The notes under the pieces are model-generated. The model saw nothing but the letters and a program-made list of their open reading frames with translations, had not been told where the DNA came from and ran no database searches. A DNA stretch of 64,000 bases from Brachynemurus nebulosus (lineage: Eukaryota; Arthropoda; Insecta; Neuroptera; Myrmeleontidae): positions 22,408,916-22,472,915 of the forward strand of contig JAPWDM010000003.1 in assembly GCA_035578155.1 (NCBI GenBank). The letters are read 5' to 3'. A program made the position numbers and the translations under genes. Of the stretch, positions 12,596 to 23,089 are shown in pieces. The stretch's first letter is position 1; each line of letters opens with the position of its first letter.

Positions 12596-13308
12596 CCGTA
12601 TTTTCGGGCGTATAACGCGAACCCCAAATTTGTGAATAATTTTTAAGTGTTTTTTGTATGTTCGCCGTATATCACGCACCCAAATTTTGATAATAAAATA
12701 ATGAATTAAATACCTATTTTATCTATTATTTTTATGTTTTTGTATATTTTATTTTTTTATTCTATCTTATAAAATTTGTATGATCGTGTTCCATTAGAAA
12801 AACACAAACGACACTGTGTAACACAGTGCATAGGGAAAAAGTAATGCCAACCAAATTTTCGTGATTTTTGTACTTTCTTTTTTCCAAAAAAACTATTTTT
12901 TTTTTTAATTTTATTGCAAAACTAACCTTTTATCGGCTTTTAATTAAATTATATATGTAATTGGGAATCATAGAAAGTATACCAAGCAGATTGAAGCTAT
13001 TTTTTTAAAAATTTAGTAACTTTGCCCTCTGCAGAAACACAATAGAGTTAATGTTCCATTAATGACAAAAGTAGGCACAGTATAACACAGTGTCATGCAC
13101 TGTGTAATATTTTTCCTAATGGAATACGATCTATTGTTGCTAAATTTTCTTTTATTTAGACTTACTAATAACAGAAGAATATATAATATTAAAATAAAGA
13201 TCGTCATAATTTTTACTCAGTTTTACATCCTGCGTATAACGCGCACCTCAAAATTTCGACAATATTTTTGGTGTTCAAGGTGCGTGTTATACGCCGGAAA
13301 ATATACGG
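12596..13308. mobile_element. TA-flanked element with CCGTAT ends
   Basis: 713 bp between TA dinucleotides (12594-12595, 13309-13310). The left end reads CCGTATTTTCGGGCGTATAA and the right end, reversed, CCGTATATTTTCCGGCGTAT. Each end holds a second, internal copy of the CGCGTATA/ACGCRCC theme (12662-12680 and 13230-13250). Nested inside is another pair of inverted arms, TCGTGTTCCATTAGAAAAA (12783) and its diverged complement near 13105-13130. These features and the TA duplication fit a non-autonomous Tc1/mariner/pogo-type element. Confidence 0.75.
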
Positions 13309-13878
13309 TACTTTTAAAGTACAATAAACTCTACTATCTAATATCATCAAAGCTACCCCTCATTTCAAATACAATAATAATTGATCATGAATTTTCGTTA
13401 AAAAATTAAATAATTCTTATACAGCCTTGGCCAAAAGTATTAAGCACCCCCATAAAACACGTGTAACTCATTAATTAATTTAAAAATGACTTATCTGCTT
13501 AACAGCAGAATGAAAGGCAATACTAAAAGTTAATTTTAAACAATAGATAAAAGATTTTAAGGTACTATAAAACACCTGGTCCACAAAACGTGAAATATGA
13601 AGTTTTTTGAAAAATAATGTAATTTATTTGTTAGTCTTTTATTAACTTTCGGAATAACAAGAAGCTGTTGGGTGTTGTTTATTTGTGTAGTAGAGACAGT
13701 TTGTAACACGAAATGCCGAAACAATGAGAACTTAACACAGAAACACGGATAAAAATCCAAATCTTATATATGTAGAAGGGAAGACTCAAGTAAAGATTGC
13801 TAAATTAGTAAAAGTTTGACGATGTGCAGTGCAATCTACCATTGAAAGGTTCCGGAAACTGGCGCTTACACAAACAAA

Positions 13879-14112
13879 ATGAGAACGGGCAGAAAGCGCA
13901 TTACTACTGACCGCCACGTTAGAAAACTTATCCGTAACTCACTTAAGGACCGCAAAAAAACTTCTTCTGAGCTCACTGCAGCTTTATCGGAGGACATTGC
14001 GAAACCAGTTAGTTCCCGAACTGTAAGAGGAAGACTCACAGAAGCAGGCTTAAAAAGCCGCAAAACCAGGAAGAAACCTGTCTCTCTGACAACACCAAGA
14101 AAAATCGTTTAG
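13879..14112 (+). pseudogene. Tc1-type transposase N-terminal fragment, left arm
   Basis: Begins MRTGRKRITTDRHVRKLIRN and includes SELTAALSEDI, VSSRTVRGRLTEAGL and SRKTRKKP, the two helix-turn-helix DNA-binding motifs of a Tc1 transposase. After the KKP motif the frame is broken by an indel and stops at 14110. Beyond the stop, other frames retain family-like residues up to a degraded version of the catalytic-domain W-S-D-E-S motif (WSGES, near 14164-14178), where the catalytic Asp codon reads Gly. There is no C-terminal half, so it is not functional. Confidence 0.85.
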
Positions 14113-14241
14113 AAGGGGCTCTAAGACACCAACATTCTTCTGAAGAAGATTGATCCAATGTGGTATGGTCCGGCGAATCTAATCGTATGGTTTAATGTGA
14201 TGGTATAAAATTGAACTCACCTCAAAATTTGATTAATCAAA

Positions 14242-14532
14242 TTATACCACATTGGACCAATCTTCTTCAGAAGAATTCTGGTGTCTTAGAGTCCATTCCA
14301 CACGATACTTCTTGTTGTTGTCGGAGAGCCAAGGTTTCTTCCTGGTTTTGCGGCTTTTTAAGCCTGCTTCTGTGAGTCTTCCTCTTACAGTTCGGGAACT
14401 AACTGGTTTCGCAATGTCCTCCGATAAAGCTGCAGTGAGCTCAGAAGAAGTTTTTTTGCGGTCCTTAAGTGAGTCACGGATAAGTTTTCTAACGTGGTGG
14501 TCAGTAGTAATGCGTTTTCTGCCCGTTCTCAT
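14242..14532 (-). pseudogene. Tc1-type transposase N-terminal fragment, right arm
   Basis: Inverted second copy of the same fragment, about 97 codons, open further than the left arm: after RKTRKKP it continues WLSDNNKKYRVEWTLRHQ and ends near DWSNVV, the stretch that leads into the catalytic core in Tc1 transposases. It differs from the left arm by a few substitutions (for example DHHVRKLIRD). It terminates at the spacer, so the catalytic residues are missing. Confidence 0.85.
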
Positions 14533-15258
14533 TTTGTTTGTGTGAGAGCCAGTGTCCGCGAACCTTTCAATGGTAGATTGTACTGCACATCGTCAAACTT
14601 TTACTAACTTAGCAATATTTACTTGAATCTTCCCTTCTTCACATAACATCTGGATTTTTATCCGTGTTTCTGCGTTAAGTTCTTATTGTTTCGACATTTC
14701 GTACTACAAACTGTCTCTACTAGACAAATAAACAACACTCAGCAGCTTCTTGTTATCCCGAAAGTTAGTAAAAGACTAACAAATAAATTACATTATTTCT
14801 CGAAAGACTTCATATTTCACGTTTTGTGGACCAGATGTTTTATGATACCTTAAAATCCTTTATCTATTGTTTAAAATTAACTTTTAGTATTGCCTTTCAT
14901 TCTATTATTAAACAGATAAGTCATTTTTAAACTAATTTATAAATTACACGTGTTTTATGGGGGTGCTTAATACTTTTGGCCAAGGCCGTATTCGAAACAA
15001 ATCAATCTTCTGTTCTTTTTAAAAACAAACTGCAAATTTAAAATTTACGTAAATGCAATAATGAAAGAGATAAAGTCAAGAAAACGGAAATTATTTAAAT
15101 TCAAAGTGATGAAGCATGGTTAAATTTAAGTGAAATGGACCATAGCTATTTATTCGTTTGAGTTGACAGTACCTCAATTACGGTCCAGTTATAGGTTGAA
15201 ATATTTGTAAATATGTCTATCATTTACTGTCATTTCAGTTGTACACTAGAATTTCGAT

Positions 15259-15310
15259 TAACCGTCACCGCCAAGACCGGGGCTGTGACGGTTAATCGAA
15301 TTAAACAGTT
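15259..15310. repeat. Hairpin with pogo/Tigger-like end sequence
   Basis: TTCGATTAACCGTCAC (15261-15276 approximately) pairs perfectly with GTGACGGTTAATCGAA after a 16-base loop. The preceding CTAGAATTTCGATTAACCG resembles pogo/Tigger-type transposon ends. A related CAGTGACGGTCAATCAAAG lies at about 15633-15651. The stretch 15245-15650 may be a decayed pogo-like element; no target duplication could be read. Confidence 0.5.
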
Positions 15311-15786
15311 AACAGAAATTTCTTAATAAGTTAACTTGACTACTAGCTTTGGGATGAAAATATGTACTGTGTTAATGATTATTAAAGTAATAGTGGTAAA
15401 TAATTCATTTTTTTTTTAATTTCCCATCTTAGTGGTTGTTTATTCCAAAAAGAGTAAAATCCCTGCATAACGTAGCCAATATAAAACAATTCTATATTCT
15501 TTGCACTATGCTTTGTTATTTTAACAAAATATTTACTTTTCTATGGGATAATGTACACGTTTGTACACCTGATTCTAGAGACAGCATTTTTGTCTTTTTA
15601 GCCGTTGACATAACAAAAGCTGACGGGTAGTGCAGTGACGGTCAATCAAAGATCAATTAAAGTTTCACAAAATCATTTTCTTACCAAATATTTAAATTTT
15701 TTCGATAAATAATGATTTGTTATTGTATTACCACTTGTAAAAATCAAAGTTTAGGTATGATGAAGAAGGAAACTGGAATATGTAAG

Positions 15787-15830
15787 TAAACTTAATAAAT
15801 TTGTAAGTAAACTTAATAAATACGTTCAAG
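15787..15830. repeat. Short tandem duplication
   Basis: GTAAGTAAACTTAATAAAT occurs twice in succession with one extra T between. Confidence 0.9.
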
Positions 15831-16019
15831 TACTGATCTTTTTGTAAATGTTAAATTTCATGTGACGATTATTATGATTCCAATATTTTTTAGACGACAA
15901 ATTTCATGTGACATTATTACGACACTCACAAAGACCAGTCCTTTCGGTACACCTCTTGACTTCACTGATTTTTTTAGGAAACCTAACTTACACTCTCTGT
16001 TAAATACATAATATCTATA

Positions 16020-16215
16020 CCCTATTTCAAATACAATTGATCACGAGTCAAAGTTAAAAAATTAAATAATTCTTATATTCAAAACAAATCAATTTTCTGT
16101 TCTTTTCTAAAAACAAACTGCAATTTTAAAATTTACGTAAGTGCAATAATGAAAGAGATAAAGCGAAGAAAACGGAAATTATTTAAATTAATAAGTTATG
16201 AAGCATCGTTTTTAA
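16020..16215. repeat. Paralogue of the sequence flanking the Tc1 foldback (empty site)
   Basis: TTAAAAAATTAAATAATTCTT, TATTC, then AAACAAATCAATTTTCTGTT and an AATGAAAGAGATAAAG block match, in order, the left flank at 13340-13421 joined to the right flank at 14989-15125. In the copy at 16020-16215 the join reads CTTATATTC with a single TA, where the other copy holds the 1.57-kb element between two TAs. Confidence 0.9.
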
Positions 16216-16673
16216 CTGAAATGGACCATATCATATTATGTGCTCTATAAAAATAAAGTTTCTAAATTAATGCTTTGCAAAATATATTTTCCTAGAAGGT
16301 GAAATATTGAAATAATATTTGTCCTATACGAATGACGCGCAACGGCGTTTTGTTGAAATTTAAAAACAGAAATCTATTTAACTTCAATAAAAATTCAAAT
16401 ACGAAACATAACAAAATGGGTGCATTCAAATTCGTATTTGACTGTTATTGTATATTTCTGTACGAATGGTAAATAATATGAAACTTGATAAAAACTGATA
16501 ATTTTACACCTGTCATCTGTGGTAGTTTTATCTTAAATGATGCCAAAATATGCACAAAAATGTTAGTATTGAGGTAATATTTAAATAAATAGTAAAATAA
16601 TGCTTTTTTATGAACTGAAGGGAATTCGAAAGGAATAGTAAAAATAAGAATTGATTCAAAACTAAACTGTTAA

Positions 16674-17344
16674 GGTACCATCACAGTGTGGTTTGTCGAA
16701 AAATAGAAAAACTTTGGCGATTTTTTTTTTTGGATGGATAGGATGGGGGAATGGGGATGAATTTTTTTTTATGATTAATACCACTATTTAACAATACAAA
16801 AATATTTTTTTTATTCATTTTTATTTATTTTTTATAATTATAATTTTTTGAAAAAAGTGTCAAAAATAAGGGCGGAAATCGGTACACACGATTGCGGCCG
16901 CACTATTCATTCGAACAAAAAAAATCAAATAGATCATCAATCTGTAGGTAAGCCGCTATGTACGTATGGGGGCTTTTTTTGAAATCTTCCTATTTTTACA
17001 CACGAAAAACTATAAAACATTTTGTACTTTTTATTCAAACCGCCGCCATTTTTTTAAATTTCAAGAAAAAAAAGCTCCCATAGGTACATAACGGCTTACA
17101 TTGATAATCTATTTTATTTTTTTTCGGGTGAAAACTGCGGCCACAATCGTGTGTACCGATTTCCGCCCTTTCTTAAAGACACTTTTTTCAAAAAATTATA
17201 ACTATAAAAAATAAATAAAAAAAATATTTTTGTATTGTTAAATAGTGGTATTAATCGTAAAAAAAATTCATCTCCATTCCCTCATCCTATCCATCCGAAA
17301 AAAAATCGCGAAAATTTGTCTATTTATCACACTGTGATGGTACT
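16674..17344. mobile_element. Giant palindromic MITE with TTAA target duplication
   Basis: 671 bp between TTAA tetranucleotides (16670-16673, 17345-17348). Ends are GGTACCATCACAGTGTG and, reversed, AGTACCATCACAGTGTG. The two arms pair almost to the middle (near 17010-17040); both carry GGATGGATAGGATG, GGGCGGAAATCGGTACACAC and TAAGCCG.TATGTAC. TTAA duplication is typical of piggyBac-type transposition. The TA inside it would also allow a mariner-type reading. Confidence 0.8.
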
Positions 17345-18683
17345 TTAAAATGTTTAATCACCGGTCACAAATCTTAAGGGAATTTTATGAATTTTATTAT
17401 TGGAATAAATTAACAGTATAAAATCTGATAGAAGAAATTAATTAATTAAAATGTACATAATATTTTGATAATATGTTTCATTCTAATTTAAAATATTTTA
17501 TTTTAAATTTCAAAATCACTCAATATTATTTGAATATTTAGTTATATAAGTCCCCTTAAGTACCCAACCGAGTAAAATGACAAAGTAATATAGAGGTAAA
17601 TTCTATAAATTCCGAGATTTTGTAAACTATAAAGTTTAGAAAATCAGTTTTGGGAAATGGTTATTTTTAATTTGAGAAAGTTTAAAAGTGCACCATTGAA
17701 CCCTTAATGAAATAACTTTTTCTGATATCTCCTTTCTGAAGTTCTTGGGATATTAAAGGAAAAAATTCTGGATCATAATTTCTATACTTTTATAATATTT
17801 GTTTGTAATCATATTTTTTTCTTTAAATAAAAAAAAAAACTTGTTTTAAAAAACTACTGCATTCTCTTTATACATATTTATTTTTTTTTTTTTGAAATAT
17901 ACATAAAATTCCCAAACATATTTCCATAATTTATGAAAATATACTTGGTGGTTTCTCTGAAAAAAGTTTCCATGACAATTTAATAAATTTAAAACGTGTT
18001 TTTAAAAAACGCTAGTATTTTGAAAATATTACAATAAACACAAGGTAAAATTATGGGTAATACTTATTACTTATATGTACATATATATGATAACATCTCA
18101 CCTAAACAAATAATTTGTGTGAAAATCTATAAAAAATTTTCTTAACCTTTTTTTTTTAATTAAACGCGAATTTGAATTATTTCTGCATAAGTTCGAACCT
18201 GATAGATTCTGATGCTGTAATTTAGTACTAAAACGCACGCTTGAATTCGATTTAACTATAATTTTATATTTTATTAGGTATTTAAGAGGAAAATAAATAA
18301 ATAAAAAATAATTTTTTTATTAAGGAAAGAAAGATCTGTATGTTCGCCTAGGCTTGCGTCTCGAAAGGGCCAGCTAGATGGGGACGGGAAAGGTGAGGTA
18401 ATTGCTCAGGGGTCCGGAGCCTCGGTTAGAGGCCCGGATAAAGTAAGAAGACGTTTATTTTTGCTCGTCAACTGTATTTTTGGAGAAAACAAAGTCTGAC
18501 AATTTTTTGTTATGCCCGAGGACCCGTCATTTCTCTTGCCGACCCTGTGTATCGAAATTGTTAAAAAATTGAACGTACAAGTATTATTAATTGGATGCAG
18601 TAACTTTATTTTTGTGTCGGTACTTAATTATCGAATATAAAAATTATCAAACTGCAGAATATAATAGTTATTTGTGTATTAAG

Positions 18684-18735
18684 AGCGCAAAATGGTTGTT
18701 TGCCGCTCGACTGAGAATATTGACGCGCGACACCG
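18684..18735 (+). repeat. Left member of an inverted repeat flanking the MULE
   Basis: AGAGCGCAAAATGGTTGTTTG followed by CCG matches, in inverted orientation, AGAGCGCAAAATGTCTATTTG at 19945-19995. A second pair nearby is TTTTTTCTACAATCTTA at about 18798-18816 and its inverse at 20018-20034. This suggests that the MULE landed inside an older element with its own inverted arms. Confidence 0.45.
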
Positions 18736-18890
18736 CCAGTCGGAGCGCGTTAATCTGATAAGAGCGGCAAGTTATTTTGTGCTCGAATGACACACAAAAT
18801 TTTTTCTACAATCTTATAATTTTCCTCTAATTTTTTTTATTTAAAAGATACTTGAAAAAATAATAATGGACGTTAAATTTACTTTAATAT

Positions 18891-19596
18891 ACCGGAAAAT
18901 AGTTGGCGCCGAAAGTTGGAAAATCTTTCTTTTTTTTATATGGCTAAATTGTTCCCAAATTGTTCCTTTGGAATCAGTAATTGCTCCACCTGGAACTTAA
19001 TTACTTAATTAGTTATTTACAAACAAAAAAACTTTTTTGTTTGGCTATTTCTATTATCAAAATCTTGTTAAATAATGCATTTTTATACAATTACTTTATA
19101 TCAAAAAATTGCTCCCAATTTTCTCCATCTAATTTACAAGTTAGTTATTAATTTCTCTGAATAATAATTAAAATATATTAAAATAAAAAATATTATGAAT
19201 TAGGTTATGTATTATTAAAACGTATAGGCAATCCATTATACCTTTAAGTCGTTTGCATATATTTAAGGATAATTGAATTTTGACAAGTTAAATAACATTA
19301 TAAAAAAACAAAATATTTTAATAATTATTCAAAAAAATTAAGATTTAGCTTTTAAATTAAATAGAACAAACTGGGAGCAATTTATTGACGTAAAGAAATT
19401 ATATAAAAAAGTATTATTTTTGGAGATTTTGTTAACTTAAATAACGGAAAAAAATTTTTTTTCTTTATAAATAACTAATTAAATAATTAAGTTTCAGGTG
19501 GAGCAATTACTGATTTCAAAGGAGCAATTTGGGAGCAATTTAACCATATAAAAAACAAAAAGATTTTTCAACTTTCGGCGCTAACTTCTTTCCGGT
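18891..19596. mobile_element. Mutator-like palindromic MITE with 9-bp target duplication
   Basis: 706 bp flanked by CTTTAATAT on both sides (18882-18890, 19597-19605). The ends read ACCGGAAAATAGTTGGCGCC and, reversed, ACCGGAAAGAAGTTAGCGCC. Inverted arms extend for at least 250 bp and share GCCGAAAGTTG, CAGTAATTGCTCCACCTG and AAATTGCTCCCA. A 9-bp duplication with long inverted arms is characteristic of Mutator-like (MULE) elements. No coding region. Confidence 0.85.
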
Positions 19597-21537
19597 CTTT
19601 AATATTAAAATTTTTGCAGCTTCAGAAATATCTGGAGGTGTACTTGAGAAATCACTCTCACTATTACATATTTCTATCATATATGTACATATTTTTTTAA
19701 ATTTTTTATTCTAATTATCTATTAATTATAGTTATTTATTATCTTTAATTAATATTTTGCAGTTATTTTGAAATGTAATAAAATTAATATTTCACTTGAT
19801 TACTAATAATTTTAGAATCTGTTTATTTATTTGTTACCATATAGAAAATATAAACAAGGCCTACCCGATTTGTAATTAAATATACGTTGAGCGAGCAACA
19901 AAGTATTACTTTTCCACTTTAAAGCGCAAAGTAGAAATTTGTTGCTCGGCAATGAGAGTCTTCGGCAAATAGACATTTTGCGCTCTCTTCACAGAGCGCA
20001 AAAGCCTTCTTTCCACTAAGATTGTAGAAAAAAATTATTAATATGCCGCTGAGAAGACTGTGCCTGTTGTCATTACTAAGTGTACTAGTAACTGAACCAA
20101 CCAAGAATGATAAGTGCATTAGTTAACAATCAAGTAACTAACAAGCAATCAACTTCACAATATCCCGACAAAAAAATCGTTGCTACATGATCATACAAAA
20201 CTAAAAACAAAACTAAATAAAAACGCTATATCGAATCTGATGAAATTTTTCTCAGATCATATTAGTTAACTGGTATCCCAGCAAAGTGGATATCATCATT
20301 TAGTTATCTATTTGTGAGATATCATGCAGGAAAAATATTAAATTAAATGCCCCATGTTGGGAGGTTAAAAGATATTAAATAAAATTTTCAAGATATTTTT
20401 GCATTCTTTCTTTTAGCAAAAAAAGCTAAAAAGTCATTAGGGGTTAACAAAAATAATTTGTATACATAAAATTAAGAGGTATAATGAACACCACATAACG
20501 TGGCTGACTCCAAAATATAATCATGCTCTTCTTGATTAATTTGTAAGTAAATTTTTGTCCTTCTGTTGAGGAAACAGACAACATTTGTAAAAGTTATTAC
20601 TCCGATGCCTACTTAATCTCAGTAACCCCACTCTTAAACAGGTCCTTACTCCTTAGTATAGGTAATGTAAAAGATTCGAACTTTCATATAATAATTATAT
20701 TGTGGACCTGTCCTTATTGTTAGTGTCTTCAATTGTCTGAGGTATCAACTTTTCTTTTGTACATTGTGCTAGTCTAACAAAATATTTTTTTGAAATGCTA
20801 ATGAGAAAATACAATAAAAAAACTAGTTTCGGTAGATAATTATTGTTATTTTTTTTTAATCATTAATAATTACATAATTTTCAAACTGAATTATTTTCTA
20901 TTTCCAGTTTTTGTAATGAAGAACAAGTTATAGATTATGAAAATTAGTCTCGTCAGTCTTCTTTTTAAGAATTTAATAAATAATAAAATGTTAAATACTA
21001 AAACAATTAAAAATACACTCCGATTTTAAAAATGTATTAATAATGTAAGTGGGTCATACAAAGTTTTCAAGGATGCTGTCACTCATTCACCCACCGCTGA
21101 AAAATTATATTAATTATTTTTTATATAATTTCTAACGATTTGCATATAAATCATTTAAAGTTTGCACATTTAATAATAAACCATTTTTACGTACAGATAG
21201 AGAGTTTGAAATAACCTAACCTAAAAATATAATTCAAAATAATTTTACTCTACCGTAAAAAGATTCTCTATGATTCTATCAAGACAGCAATAGAAAGAGA
21301 TAAAATAAAATAAAGAGAGCAAACGATTTAAATAGTTTAAAACAATTATTAAAATGAACAAATTAACATTCTGAAAATACTGAAAACCTTTCTTTTTCAA
21401 CAAATTATAAAATCTATGAAATAGTTTTTAAAATGAAGTAACAATTCAATAGTCTTTCTCTTTTTAAGGAAAGAGAGAAAAAAATACCCGGATCTAACTG
21501 TTAAATATTAAGATTATTTACTTTAAATCAAACTTAC

Positions 21538-21709
21538 CTTTCTTGGTGTTGTATTTCTTTAACCATAATATCCGATAACGGATCACTCACTGGCCGTTCG
21601 CCCAAAAGGCGCTGTTGATCCAAATCACCCTGCATTTGGCTGAATGCGTGCTCACCCAGACTGACCGAGGAATCCAGTTGACTTGACAAATCGATTGCCT
21701 CGTCTTCGG
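21538..21709 (-). CDS. GDAP2: GDAP2 coding exon 6 (linker before the CRAL-TRIO domain); last exon recognised
   Basis: 172-bp exon, residues about 273-330. It reads EDEAIDLSSQLDSSVSLGEH then AFSQMQGDLDQQRLLGERPV and ends EIQHQE plus two bases of an Arg/Ser codon. The pattern G-x-HAF-x-x-M-x-GD-x-D-x-QR is the family's conserved linker (GSHAFARMEGDIDKQRKL). Acceptor CTTGCAG before 21709, donor GTAAGT at 21537. The donor shows that the gene continues to lower coordinates. The expected next block (tyrosine and Trp-Leu rich start of the CRAL-TRIO domain) was looked for by eye between 1 and 21537 and not found. Confidence 0.92.
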
Positions 21710-23089
21710 CTGCAAGAAAAACAATTTTTTTTTTAAAAAATGTACAAAAACAAACAAAAAATCAAATTTAAAAACATACACGATGGTTCAAAAGATTCAT
21801 TGATCATTTTTTAATTATTCACAAACACTGTTTCACAGAAAATTAATAAACAAAATAATTTTTTTATTAAAAATTAAAAAAGGATGCTGCGCGTTAGAAA
21901 TTTAATATCAGTCTTATCTTACACATGATTTACAATACCGTATATTTATCATTTTTTTTTTTTTATTTAAATAATCATCTCAAACAATAAACTCAAAAAT
22001 TTTTTGATTAGCGCAGACATCTGGCGGCAATTTTATGAGATGCAATCGCATTGTTAAAAAATTTAATAGCCGTGTGTGTTGGTTATGTACAAACAATGGA
22101 ATATTACCATGGATCAGTTGATACATTACTCTTTCTCATTAATAGAAAAATTAAATTTTATTTTGTTCATTTTATGGAAAAAATAAATATTTATCTAAAA
22201 TATGATTGCTTACATAAATAATACAGTTTCGTACATAAATATTCATGTACGAATAAATTATTAACGAAATTAATTTATATAAATTAACTAAAAAATTAAA
22301 TTTGATTTGAACAGATTTTGGTTATTTATCATAATTACGTGCTCTTAATTTGTCTTTCAATTCCTTCCCCTAGAAATACAATATGTATAGCTTTTTCATT
22401 AACTTTATTTTTAAATGTATAAAGTTAATTGTGGGCCACTGTACATAAATATACATACTCAAACTAAAATAATGGCGCCAGAATCATGGGAATCATAATC
22501 GTACCGTTCACATTCAATTGTGGTTGACTGTATACCTACTTATAAAGTAATTCAAATTTTCTTTATTTTTTTATTTTTATAATTGGTTTTGTTACCGTAA
22601 CATTTTAATTGTTTTATAAGTTGTCATGGTTAAATACTTTACAGTCCGTTATTATCATAACTAAATATGAGAAAATCATTGTGCAAAAATGTATTTGTTG
22701 TAAATAAGCATGAAAGTTCTTAACCTATAATTTTCAACATTATAAAAAGACATTGCAATATCAAAATTAACATTTAATTTTGACATGTTATTTTAGTCAT
22801 AAACATACTTCTCTAACCTAACCCAACGTTTCAGTTCATTTCTCTTTTTATCACATTTTCTTTTAATTTACATTAATAAAAAATAAATCAAATTGATTTC
22901 AGATGTATTGATTAAACTTTTGTTATTAGAATATATTTTCAAATTAATTAGTTTGTTTAAACATTCATTGCTAGCCTACACGAGGCAAGATGTTGCTGAA
23001 CTTTCTTTCGCAATCATGTTGGCTGCTTCTCCTCAGTTGCTTCGCTTTACATGAAAACTTCTATAGCGAAAATAACTTTGCGTGACAGT

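Larger units (their letters stand above)
13422..14988. mobile_element. Tc1-type foldback element: two transposon 5' halves head to head
   Basis: 1567 bp bounded by TA (13420-13421 and 14989-14990). The terminal repeats are CAGCCTTGGCCAAAAGTATT and, reversed, CGGCCTTGGCCAAAAGTATT. From these ends about 745 bp runs inward as near-identical inverted arms (13422-14167 and 14244-14988) separated by a 76-bp spacer. Each arm carries the N-terminal half of the same transposase. A related stretch at about 16020-16210 is the pre-insertion sequence without the element and confirms both ends. The structure is two inverted partial copies, not one intact transposon. Confidence 0.9.
1..21537. other. Inferred GDAP2 intron or 3' region; stretches without recognised features
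   Basis: No host exon is recognised here on either strand. Besides the elements listed separately, 1-540, 5000-6180, 7600-8370, 8870-10800, 10950-12590, 17350-18340 and 20050-21537 hold A+T-rich sequence in which I see no gene. 7730-8170 has somewhat more complex sequence of unknown nature. 18345-18560 is a G+C-richer patch that shares a diverged motif (CTCGTCAACTGTATTTTT) with 40900-41000. Three 10-bp tandem copies of GTAATATGTG occur near 9491-9520. Confidence 0.6.
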
